Shown: positions 53,981 through 61,172 of the stretch, piece by piece
Position numbering within the stretch: the stretch's first letter is position 1
Layout: the number at the start of each line of letters is the position of its first letter
Assembly: GCA_017643395.1 (NCBI GenBank)
Contig: JAEPNP010000001.1
Coordinates: 1,487,001-1,551,000 of the forward strand
Source: Rhodothermales bacterium
Lineage (GTDB): Bacteria; Bacteroidota; Rhodothermia; Rhodothermales; UBA10348
DNA length: 64,000 bases
Reading direction: 5' to 3'
Translations under genes and position numbers: made by a program
Notes under the pieces: model-generated
What the model saw: only the letters and a program-made list of their open reading frames with translations
Databases searched by the model: none
Told to the model about the DNA's origin: nothing

Positions 53981-54753
53981 TCGGGCATCGGTACGTAAGC
54001 GATGGCGAGCAGATGGGCTCCCTGCGGGTCCTGGATGGCGACCATGCGTCCAACGGTCTCGACGTCGAACGGTCCCGCGACCACCGTGCCGCCGTTGGCC
54101 TGGACGGCCTCTGCCGTGGCGTCCGCGTCTTCGACTGTGACGTAGGCCGCCCAGTGAGCGGGGATGCCTTCGTCCATTGGGGGGATGACCCCGCCGAACC
54201 CCACATCGCCAATCTTGATGATGTTGTAGGGGCCCGTGCCCATGTTGTTCACCTCGGTGTTCCACCCGAAGAGTTGGGTGTAGAACGAGATGGACCCTTC
54301 CACGTCGGGCGTCTGAAGCTGAAACCAGGAGAACTGTCCAGGAGTCACGAAGGACTGGGTGTAGTCCACGGCCGGACCGAGCTGGTCCCACTTCATGACG
54401 AAGATGATGGCACCGCCGGGGTCGGCAATACCGGCAAAACGACCGACCTCGGGAACGTCCATGGCCGGCACGAAATTCTGGCCGCCCAGCTCCGTGGCTC
54501 GGGATACAACCGCATCGACATCATCGACCGTGATGTAGAGGATCCAGCACGGCGGCACGTCATCCATGGGGGCCTTCATCATGCCCGACATGGGTATGCC
54601 CCCGATCTTTCCGACGTGGTACATGCCATAGCCCATGTCCATGGCTTCCAGTTCCCAGCCGAAAATCGCCTTGTAGAAGTCGGCGGCCGCTGCGGCGTCA
54701 GACGTATGCAGTTCCGGCCACGAAATGGCCCCGTGGGTGCGAAATGGATCCAT
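53977..54753 (-). CDS. Two-domain VOC-family protein
   Basis: A 258-residue protein with two VOC domains. The first has ISWPELHTSDAAAAADFYKA and VGRFAGIADPGGAIIFVMK, the second FSWFQLQTPDVEGSISFYTQ and VGRMVAIQDPQGAHLLAIAY. Duplicated VOC proteins of this type are often predicted glyoxalase or hydroxylase relatives (27 kDa antigen/CFP30B-like). The second unit matches the first by eye, which supports tandem duplication of the domain. I chose the ATG at 54753. It is coupled to SUI1. Confidence 0.87.
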   Translation of the reverse strand: MDPFRTHGAISWPELHTSDAAAAADFYKAIFGWELEAMDMGYGMYHVGKIGGIPMSGMMKAPMDDVPPCWILYITVDDVDAVVSRATELGGQNFVPAMDVPEVGRFAGIADPGGAIIFVMKWDQLGPAVDYTQSFVTPGQFSWFQLQTPDVEGSISFYTQLFGWNTEVNNMGTGPYNIIKIGDVGFGGVIPPMDEGIPAHWAAYVTVEDADATAEAVQANGGTVVAGPFDVETVGRMVAIQDPQGAHLLAIAYVPMPE

Positions 54754-54814
54754 GGTTCCTGGGGGTTGGCGTGATCCGTCCAATTTGGCCGCTGCGCATG
54801 CAGGGCGCAACCGG

Positions 54815-55333
54815 CTAGTCCAGGTATCGCGCCCGCAGCACTCCCATGTGATGCCGCTCGTGACCGGCCATGATGTAGAGCAACGCGCGCACGGTAAACC
54901 GGCAGTCGGACGCGATCCCGTCCCGGTTCATTATCGCCTCATCGAAGGCCCTGAATTGCTCGAGGTTTGCTCCGCGAAGCATGTAAAGCTCGTCGATGAT
55001 GGAGGTGAGCGAGCGATTCCGGTAGGGCGCTGCTTGAGCAAATTCGTCCTGGTCCATTCCAGGGATGGATCCGGCTGCGCCGCGGGCGAAGTGCAGGGCG
55101 CGAAACCCGAACACCCGCTCCGAGTCGACAACATGCCCCAGCAGTTCGGTCACCGTCCATTTGCCAGGGGCGTACCGGTAGTCTGCCATCGACTCCGGAA
55201 TCTCCTTTAGAGATAGGTAGTGGGTTTCCCGCTGGATGGTCAGGGTTTCGACAATGGGTCCCACGGGCACGCGTCCGATGTAGCCTGCGTAGTAGTCGGC
55301 GTATTCGTCAGGCGAAGGGCGGCGGTCTGGCAT
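54815..55333 (-). CDS. DinB-superfamily protein
   Basis: A 172-residue DinB-superfamily protein with a YAPGKWTVTELLGHVVDSER helix (His ligand) and a MAGHERHHMGVLRARYL motif near the C-terminus with three His. The W-T/H-V-DSER pattern resembles the bacillithiol-transferase-like subgroup. Its ATG overlaps the stop of the next upstream gene by one base. This is one of three DinB genes between 50.4 and 56.4 kb. Confidence 0.87.
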   Translation of the reverse strand: MPDRRPSPDEYADYYAGYIGRVPVGPIVETLTIQRETHYLSLKEIPESMADYRYAPGKWTVTELLGHVVDSERVFGFRALHFARGAAGSIPGMDQDEFAQAAPYRNRSLTSIIDELYMLRGANLEQFRAFDEAIMNRDGIASDCRFTVRALLYIMAGHERHHMGVLRARYLD

Positions 55334-55839
55334 CAGGAATCAGTAGACAGGGGTTCGGTTGAGAATGCAGTAGCCTCGCGAAGAAACGTGAGCTGTGCGC
55401 GCATCTGGTCGGATCCGAGGCTGCGGCCGAAGCGGGCCGCCAGGTACACAGCCATCCCCAGAAGCAGGGCCGCCGGACCGGCCCAGAGGGCAAAGGGAGG
55501 GTTGCCCAGGAGGTATTGGGAGGCGCCGATTGTTACGCCCATAATGCCCAGAAACGCAAGCGCCATGTACGCCGCCATGAAGGCGGACCAGACTGTCGGG
55601 TGGGGGCTGAACAGCCCAAGGATTTCGACCTCGTCGCCATCGGACTCCAGGGAAAGATGGAGCTGTGGGGACCAGAAATGCCGCTCCTGCTCCCGGATCT
55701 TGATGACGGCTGACTTTTCGTAGGTGGTGCCCACAAACGACGATGAGTCCGAGAGGCCTCGGTTCAGCGCCCCCAGAAAGCTGTCCAGGGATCCGCTGGC
55801 ATGTCCCTCGATCCGGGGCCGCATCGACAAATCAGCCAT
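55333..55839 (-). CDS. Hypothetical protein with two membrane segments
   Basis: A 168-residue protein of unknown family. Residues 1-80 are soluble and beta-like (YEKSAVIKIREQERHFW, LHLSLESDGDEVEILGLF), followed by two hydrophobic segments (about 86-110 and 118-135) and a helical tail. It is held between two DinB genes with an eight-base overlap on one side and one base on the other, so it is co-translated and probably linked with them. Confidence 0.72.
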   Translation of the reverse strand: MADLSMRPRIEGHASGSLDSFLGALNRGLSDSSSFVGTTYEKSAVIKIREQERHFWSPQLHLSLESDGDEVEILGLFSPHPTVWSAFMAAYMALAFLGIMGVTIGASQYLLGNPPFALWAGPAALLLGMAVYLAARFGRSLGSDQMRAQLTFLREATAFSTEPLSTDS

Positions 55840-56320
55840 GGTCCCGGTACAGTCTCTTGATGAGCTGGATCTGGCCTACGTGGTAGGTGTCGTGTAGTAC
55901 CACGCCGGACAACAGGTCCATGAACGTCCAGTGCTCGGCGCCGCCCCAGACGTCGTCCAGGCGGCCGGCGTCGAATTCCTCAACGACGCCCAGCAGCGCG
56001 GTGTGCTCGGACTTCAGCAGCGCGACATCCGCCTTCCACGCACCGTCCTCGACGATCTCGGGTTGAGCCGGCCAGTCGGCGGGCTTGCGCGGAAATCTTC
56101 CTCTTGGGCCCTGAAGGATGCGGTTACGGACTGCGTACTTCCAGTAGGCGAGGTGCAGGACCAACTCCCAGATGCTGTGACGACCGGGTGCGGGCCTCCA
56201 TGCGGCCTGGGCGGCGTGCACTCCACGCGTCGCGCCAAATACGCTCGGACCGCCGTGCCACAGTCCACCCTTTGGCGGATCAAGCCACCGTTTCAGGTCT
56301 GAAAGACGTGGGTCAGGCAT
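55832..56320 (-). CDS. DinB-superfamily protein
   Basis: A 162-residue DinB-superfamily protein with RHSIWELVLHLAYWKYAVRN (His ligand), EHTALLGVVEEFDAG and the C-terminal SGVVLHDTYHVGQIQLIKRL with two His. I chose the ATG at 56320, which starts MPDPRLSDL; an upstream ATG at 56377 would overlap the start of the divergent kinase-like gene and leave no room for a promoter. It heads the DinB-hypothetical-DinB operon. Confidence 0.83.
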   Translation of the reverse strand: MPDPRLSDLKRWLDPPKGGLWHGGPSVFGATRGVHAAQAAWRPAPGRHSIWELVLHLAYWKYAVRNRILQGPRGRFPRKPADWPAQPEIVEDGAWKADVALLKSEHTALLGVVEEFDAGRLDDVWGGAEHWTFMDLLSGVVLHDTYHVGQIQLIKRLYRDHG

Positions 56321-56375
56321 GGGCACCCAGGGAAGGGCCGGTCGTTGGTGGAGGCCAAAGTATCTCCGCCGATCC

Positions 56376-57341
56376 ATGTCCGACAACTTCCCGCTCCTTT
56401 CCCTGGAGGACCCTGACTCCATTATCGCCTACGTGCAGCAGGCAGGATGGATGGAGGAGGTTACCCGTGTCGAGAAGGCGGGTGAGGGTAACATGAACCT
56501 GGTCGTGCGCCTGCATGGACCGTCGGGATCATTGATTCTCAAGCAGAGTCGCCCATTCGTCGAGAAGTATCCGTCCATCCCGGCTCCTCCGGACCGGCTG
56601 CTTGTTGAGGTCGCGTTCTACGAGGCCGTAGGCGGCGAGCCGGTGGTACGACAGGCCATGCCAGCGCTGATTGCGGTTGATCGCGCACACCGCATAGCGG
56701 TGATGGCCGATCTCGGGGAAGCCTCGGACTGCACAGACGTGTATGCAGGCGCGCCGCTGGAGGCCGCACCGCTGATGGCGTGGCTGACGGCCCTGCACGA
56801 CAGCGATCACTCTTCGGAGCTGCGAGACCGATTGCGCAACCGCGAGATGCGTGCCCTGAACCACGCGCACATCTTTGATCTGCCGATGACCGGCGCTCAC
56901 GGCATGGATCTGAACACAGTGACGCCGGGGCTGCAGCAGGCAGCCGAGACGTTCCGGAACGACACGGTCGTGCAGGCTCGTGTCAGCGCTCTGGGCGAGC
57001 GGTATCTGGACGATGGTCCGCGCTTGTTACACGGCGACTACTACCCGGGAAGCTGGCTGCGCACTGCGGAGGGTCTCCGCATCATCGATCCCGAATTCGG
57101 CTTCTTTGGGCCCGCAGAATTTGATCTGGGTGTCTTCAAGGCGCATCTGATCATGGCTGGCCTGGATGCCTCGGGCGCGCTGGAGCATTACGGCCGTGCA
57201 TTCGACCACGAGCTGACCGATGCGTTTGCCGGCACCGAAATCATGCGTCGGCTGATCGGCGTGGCACAACTGCCCATGAACCGCAGCCTGGAGGAGAAAG
57301 TCTCCCTGCTGGAGACGTCCGCCCGGTTGATTACCGGGTGA
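56376..57341 (+). CDS. Methylthioribose kinase-like phosphotransferase
   Basis: A 321-residue protein of the choline/aminoglycoside kinase superfamily with MtnK-like features: EGNMNLVVRL and LILKQSRPFVEKYPS (ATP binding), LLHGDYYPGSW (catalytic loop) and IDPEFGFFGPAEFDLGVFK (metal-binding loop). The last sequence is close to that of S-methyl-5-thioribose kinase (methionine salvage). It is shorter than typical MtnK (about 400) and no salvage gene is nearby, so the substrate may differ. It starts at the ATG at 56376 and its last 11 bases overlap the convergent lipoprotein gene. Confidence 0.85.
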   Translation: MSDNFPLLSLEDPDSIIAYVQQAGWMEEVTRVEKAGEGNMNLVVRLHGPSGSLILKQSRPFVEKYPSIPAPPDRLLVEVAFYEAVGGEPVVRQAMPALIAVDRAHRIAVMADLGEASDCTDVYAGAPLEAAPLMAWLTALHDSDHSSELRDRLRNREMRALNHAHIFDLPMTGAHGMDLNTVTPGLQQAAETFRNDTVVQARVSALGERYLDDGPRLLHGDYYPGSWLRTAEGLRIIDPEFGFFGPAEFDLGVFKAHLIMAGLDASGALEHYGRAFDHELTDAFAGTEIMRRLIGVAQLPMNRSLEEKVSLLETSARLITG

Positions 57342-57969
57342 TCCGGAAGTCGCTGTAGCGCTCCTGCACGATCATGGCACCGCCCGGAAAGTCCACCACC
57401 TGGCGTCGACGAACAGGGAGTCCATCGTCCAGGATCATGGTTGCACTGGACGTGCGCTGGCCTTCCACCAGGATGTCGAATGTGATTCCGGCATCCTCTT
57501 CCTGCTCGTCGGTCTCGAATCGGACGGCCTCGACCCATTCTGCAATCCCGCCGTCTGCATGCTCGGGCGGAGACACCGTGGTCAGCGCTGCGAGATTGTG
57601 CAGGATGCCCATGCGCGTGAAGCCGAGCACCATGGCGCGAAAGGTGTCGTCGGGGCGGGCCACGGCGTCCGACATTTCGCTGGTCGCCATGCGCAGCGAG
57701 TCGGCATCGGTTTCCATGGTCATCTGAATCTGACGACCGATGAAGTGTCCTTCGGCTTCCAGGGTGACGTCACCGCCCTGGGTGAGCGTGACCACGCCTG
57801 AAAGGTCGCCTTCAATGACCCCCTCCGATACCACCTGGAAGTCAAACGCCACGGTTTCTGCCTGGAGCAGGCGGTCCTCGAGGTCCTCAAAGGCTGTCTG
57901 GGGGTCGTCGGCAGCGCCTGAACAGGCGGCCAGCAGCAACAGCAGGACAAGGGGGACGAAACGCAGCAT
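57331..57969 (-). CDS. Hypothetical lipoprotein
   Basis: A 212-residue predicted lipoprotein (LLLLLLAACSGAA; lipobox Cys near residue 16). The mature part has the layout of an LppX/LolA-like or DUF2092-like beta-sheet carrier: AETVAFDFQVVSEG, GDVTLEAEGHFIGRQIQMTM and TSSATMILDDGLPVRRRQVV. Lipid binding is possible by fold resemblance only. It starts at an ATG at 57969. Confidence 0.75.
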   Translation of the reverse strand: MLRFVPLVLLLLLAACSGAADDPQTAFEDLEDRLLQAETVAFDFQVVSEGVIEGDLSGVVTLTQGGDVTLEAEGHFIGRQIQMTMETDADSLRMATSEMSDAVARPDDTFRAMVLGFTRMGILHNLAALTTVSPPEHADGGIAEWVEAVRFETDEQEEDAGITFDILVEGQRTSSATMILDDGLPVRRRQVVDFPGGAMIVQERYSDFRITR

Positions 57970-58092
57970 GACTTCGGTGGGAGAAATCTGTCTTGCGGGT
58001 TGCGCCGGCCTCCGGGCGGTGAACCCGGCCCGGAGGCCTCGCGCGAACTCTGCGGGACTAACCCGCGCCGGGACGTGCCCGGCAAGGCGCTG

Positions 58093-58380
58093 TTACCAGC
58101 GACGGCCACCACCGCCACCACCACCCTGCGGGCGACGGGGACGATCATTGGCTTCGTTAACGCGGAGCGGACGGCCGCCCAGGTCGTGTCCGTCGAGGGC
58201 GTCCATGGCGGCAGTAGCGCCATTGTCGTCCATCTCCACGAAGCCGAAGCCACGGGAGCGACCGGTTTCACGATCGGTGATTACAACTGCGGACTCCACG
58301 GTTCCATGGGAAGCGAAGAGGTCCTCGAGATCGGCGTCGGTTGTACGCCAGGGCAGATTGCCCACGTAAAGCTTTTTCAT
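58093..58380 (-). CDS. RRM-type RNA-binding protein
   Basis: A 95-residue single RRM protein: RNP2 is LYVGNL (residues 4-9) and RNP1 is RGFGFVEM (43-50). A short basic Gly-rich tail (RPRRPQGGGGGGGRRW) follows. This group is found in cyanobacteria and Bacteroidota as cold-induced or stress RNA chaperones. It starts at an ATG at 58380. The divergent gap to the transferase contains a perfect Shine-Dalgarno-like sequence. Confidence 0.93.
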   Translation of the reverse strand: MKKLYVGNLPWRTTDADLEDLFASHGTVESAVVITDRETGRSRGFGFVEMDDNGATAAMDALDGHDLGGRPLRVNEANDRPRRPQGGGGGGGRRW

Positions 58381-58517
58381 TGAGTAACTGAGCCCCCCAG
58401 AATGGGTGGGCCATGCCCCCAGTCCCTGACGTTCACCCTGTGTGACGGCGAAAGGGGGGAGCCTGATTGAACAACGCGCCGCGAATCGACAGACTCGTGC
58501 ATTGTTCCGCACCCTCG

Positions 58518-58526
58518 AAAGGAGGT
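58518..58526 (+). promoter_or_regulatory. AAAGGAGGT, perfect Shine-Dalgarno match 21 bases before the ATG
   Basis: AAAGGAGGT at 58518-58526 matches the 16S tail consensus over nine bases. The first good start codon for the transferase is the ATG at 58548, 21 bases later, too far for normal use. An in-frame ATA at 58530 lies three bases after the match. The site may serve another function. Confidence 0.4.
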
Positions 58527-58547
58527 CGTATACTCACCTTTCAAAAC

Positions 58548-59063
58548 ATGACTCCGGACAAGGTCAGCATCATCGTACCCGCCGCGGGCCGCTCGGAACG
58601 GTTCGGAACCAGAGACAAATTGGTGATGGCGTGGGGCGATACGACGGTGCTGGGAGCCGTCCTGGCGGAGGCGGAGCGGGCCGGTGCCAGGGAGGTGATC
58701 ACGGTGGGTCCTGAGCTCAATCCCGAGGGTCCCATGGAGGCGAGCATCGCCGAGGGCGTACGGCGTGCACACCGGGACGCGGGCGGGTTTCTCGTCTGGC
58801 CGGGGGACATGCCGCTCATTACCGCAGAGGCAGCCGTCAACGTGATGGAATCGGGCGATGAGCACTGTGCCGTTCGCCCGCGCTTCAACGGGATTCCCGG
58901 CCACCCGGTGTTCTTCGGCTCTGCGTTCAGAGAGAAGCTCGAGCGTCTCAGCGAACCCGCACGCATTCTGCTGAAGGAGGTGATCTGGCTGAACTGGACT
59001 GACGATTCGGTCATCGCCGACATCGACACCACGGACGACTACCGGCGGCTTCGACATGCGTGA
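58548..59063 (+). CDS. MobA-like NTP transferase (molybdenum cofactor type)
   Basis: A 171-residue nucleotidyltransferase-fold protein. The N-terminal PAAGRSERFGTRDKLV is the NTP-binding loop, GGFLVWPGDMPLITAEA has the metal-binding Asp, and GIPGHPVFFGSAF is the family motif near residue 122. MocA/MobA-like enzymes attach CMP or GMP to molybdopterin. XdhC follows with an eight-base overlap, the usual pair for maturing xanthine or CO dehydrogenases. I chose the ATG at 58548, although an upstream Shine-Dalgarno lies far away. Confidence 0.88.
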   Translation: MTPDKVSIIVPAAGRSERFGTRDKLVMAWGDTTVLGAVLAEAERAGAREVITVGPELNPEGPMEASIAEGVRRAHRDAGGFLVWPGDMPLITAEAAVNVMESGDEHCAVRPRFNGIPGHPVFFGSAFREKLERLSEPARILLKEVIWLNWTDDSVIADIDTTDDYRRLRHA

Positions 59064-60054
59064 CGTGTTTGCGACCATGAGTCGCTGGTCCCTTCAGGAG
59101 ACGCCGTTCGCCCTGGCCCGAGTGGTCGAGACCTGGGGATCGGCTCCGCGTCGCCCGGGGGCAGCTCTGCTGGTGTCCGCTGAGGGAGCGGTGGCCGGAT
59201 CCGTTTCAGGAGGATGCATAGAGAGTGCCGTCATTCAGGAGGCTCAGGCATGCCTCAGGGACGGCCGCATGCGCTTCCTCTCGTTCGGTGTGTCCGCAGA
59301 GACCGCCTGGCAGGTTGGACTCAGCTGCGGCGGGCAGATTTCCGTGCTGGTGCAGCCGTTCGATCCGGTTTCGGAAGTCGGGAGAGCCTGGATGCAGGGG
59401 TTGGCATCGCGCGAACGGGTATGGGTGCGTACAGCCCTTGACGGCTCTGGGCAGTCGGTGACTTCTGCGGCAACCGAGGTGGTGGCGGGCTGGGACACCG
59501 CACCTGCCACCCCGGCACAAACCGGTTTGTTCGACGGTGTATTCGTGCACGAGATCCGCGCGCCGGCACGGCTGCTGCTCCTTGGTGGCGCCGACATTTC
59601 GGTGCATCTCTCGGCGATGGCCTCCAGGGCCGGGTTCGAGGTGCTCATCGTGGATCCTCGGGCCGTGTTTACAGACCCCGAGCGATTCGACGTGGCTCCG
59701 GCCCAAATCCTGACAGCCTGGCCGCAGGAGGTGCTTGAGGAGTTGAAGCCCGACGACGATACGTTCGCCGTCCTGCTCACGCATGACCCCCGCATCGACG
59801 ACCCGGCGCTAAGGATCCTGCTGCAGGCAGATGTGGCCTACGTCGGAGCGCTGGGCGGGCGCAAAACCCGCGAGGCCCGCAATGCCCGGCTGGCCGCCGC
59901 TGGATTCAGCGAGGACCTCATCGCCCGAATCCATCAGCCCGTCGGTTTGGCCATCGGCGCGCGGGATCCGGCGGAGATTGCGGCCTCGATCCTGGCGGAG
60001 CTGATTGCTGTGCGGAACGGTGCGACAGGCAGCCGGAACGGCCTGCACGCGTGA
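59056..60054 (+). CDS. XdhC-family molybdenum cofactor protein
   Basis: A 332-residue protein. The N-terminal part is XdhC/CoxI-like (FALARVVETWGSAPRRPGAA, GSVSGGCIESAVI with a Cys) and the C-terminal part a Rossmann domain (LLLLGGADISVHLSAMASRA, VGALGGRKTREAR). XdhC proteins bind molybdenum cofactor and help insert it into xanthine-dehydrogenase-type enzymes. No such molybdoenzyme is in the window. Its start overlaps the transferase stop by eight bases. Confidence 0.92.
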   Translation: MRDVFATMSRWSLQETPFALARVVETWGSAPRRPGAALLVSAEGAVAGSVSGGCIESAVIQEAQACLRDGRMRFLSFGVSAETAWQVGLSCGGQISVLVQPFDPVSEVGRAWMQGLASRERVWVRTALDGSGQSVTSAATEVVAGWDTAPATPAQTGLFDGVFVHEIRAPARLLLLGGADISVHLSAMASRAGFEVLIVDPRAVFTDPERFDVAPAQILTAWPQEVLEELKPDDDTFAVLLTHDPRIDDPALRILLQADVAYVGALGGRKTREARNARLAAAGFSEDLIARIHQPVGLAIGARDPAEIAASILAELIAVRNGATGSRNGLHA

Positions 60055-60084
60055 CGTGTTTGCCGGCTCCGACCCCCGAGTGAC

Positions 60085-60903
60085 ATGGAAGCCTTTCTCA
60101 CGTTTTTTGAAGAACTGACCACACTGCAGAAGCTGTTGTGGGTCATGGCCTCCCTGGCGTTTGCGTGGGTGCTGGAGGGCAGCATCCCCCTGGCGCGGCT
60201 GAACTATCGAAAGTGGAGGCATGCGGGAGTCAACTTCGTCTTCCTCGCCACCACCATGATCATCAATGCCCTGTTCGGGCTTGCCACGGTGGGACTCTTC
60301 CTCTGGATTGAGCAGAGCCAGTTCGGGCTGCTGAACTGGGTGAGCCTGCCCATCTGGGTCGAATTGATTATTGCCGTGATGGCATTCGACCTCATCGCCC
60401 AATACGTGGTGCACTGGATGCTGCACCGGTACAAGTGGATGTGGAAGTTCCACATGATCCACCACTCGGATACCAAGGTGGATGCGACCACAGGGACGCG
60501 GCATCATCCGGGCGACTACTTCATGCGCGAGATGTTTGCCCTCATGGCCATCATCGTGGTCGGGGCGCCGCTGGCGTTTTACCTGTTCTACAGGATCCTG
60601 ACCATCTTCATGACCTACTTCACCCACGCCAACATTTCCATACCGGCGTGGCTGGACCGGGGCATCAGCTGGGTGTTCATCTCACCGAACATGCACAAGT
60701 TCCACCACCACTTCGAGCGGCCCTGGACGGACTCGAACTACGGCAACATCTTCAGCCTGTGGGACCGGGCGTTCGGGACCCTTGTGTACGAAGATCCCCG
60801 CCAGATCCGGTATGGACTGGACGTGCTGGATGATGCCACCGACGAGCACGTGGCGTATCAGTTCAAGATTCCGTTCGACAAGAGCATCAAGACGGACTAC
60901 TGA
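60085..60903 (+). CDS. Sterol desaturase/fatty acid hydroxylase-family protein
   Basis: A 272-residue inner-membrane di-iron enzyme with about four hydrophobic segments and the eight-His signature split over three motifs: HWMLHR, HMIHHSD, and later HKFHHHFE with a HH at TRHHPGD. Relatives hydroxylate fatty acids, sterols or carotenoids. A carotenoid or hopanoid role would fit this lineage but is not shown. It starts at an ATG at 60085, 30 bases after xdhC, and may be part of that transcript. Confidence 0.9.
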   Translation: MEAFLTFFEELTTLQKLLWVMASLAFAWVLEGSIPLARLNYRKWRHAGVNFVFLATTMIINALFGLATVGLFLWIEQSQFGLLNWVSLPIWVELIIAVMAFDLIAQYVVHWMLHRYKWMWKFHMIHHSDTKVDATTGTRHHPGDYFMREMFALMAIIVVGAPLAFYLFYRILTIFMTYFTHANISIPAWLDRGISWVFISPNMHKFHHHFERPWTDSNYGNIFSLWDRAFGTLVYEDPRQIRYGLDVLDDATDEHVAYQFKIPFDKSIKTDY

Positions 60904-60926
60904 TTCCAGCGGCCCCGGGGCTCGTG

Positions 60927-60945
60927 CAGTCTCGCGTTGAGACTG
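60927..60945 (+). terminator. 7-bp-stem hairpin after the desaturase gene
   Basis: CAGTCTC, loop GCGTT, GAGACTG forms a perfect 7-bp stem starting 23 bases after the stop codon. A run of four T follows six bases later (60952-60955). It could be a weak intrinsic terminator or the first arm of the folded region that follows. Confidence 0.42.
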
Positions 60946-60956
60946 GCCCGGTTTTG

Positions 60957-61014
60957 GGGGCTTGTCATGGTGTCGGCGCGTCTCCCGCGTCGGTCTCCCC
61001 TCGCGACAGGCCCC
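60957..61014 (+). ncRNA. Strongly folded leader-like region, nested double hairpin
   Basis: GGGGCTTGTC (60957-60966) pairs with GACAGGCCCC (61005-61014) over ten bases with one G-U. Inside it CGGCGCG (60974-60980), loop TCTCC, CGCGTCG (60986-60992) forms a second stem of seven with one G-U. Two nested stems with G-U pairs in a 127-base gap are unlikely by chance. It sits 17 bases before the ATG of a 44-residue membrane peptide, as a leader or a separate small RNA. No known riboswitch class was recognised. Confidence 0.45.
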
Positions 61015-61031
61015 AACCAACCGCCGAGACC

Positions 61032-61166
61032 ATGAAAGCATTCCTGAAGTTCAGCGCAGGCGTAGCCTTTTCGCTGCTGATTATCGCAGCGTTTTCGTGG
61101 TATGCGTTCTCGGCTACGACCGAGTTGGGGACTTCTGGGTGCCTGTTGCCGCTGGTTTGCGGCTGA
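61032..61166 (+). CDS. Small membrane peptide, 44 residues
   Basis: A 44-residue peptide with a short basic start (MKAFLKF), one hydrophobic segment (about residues 8-28) and a C-terminus with two Cys (SGCLLPLVCG). No family recognised. It begins at an ATG at 61032 directly after the folded region. The compact form, signal-like start and the structured leader argue that it is real; its length means the call could be wrong. It converges on the second amidohydrolase with six bases between stops. Confidence 0.45.
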   Translation: MKAFLKFSAGVAFSLLIIAAFSWYAFSATTELGTSGCLLPLVCG

Positions 61167-61172
61167 GGGGAT

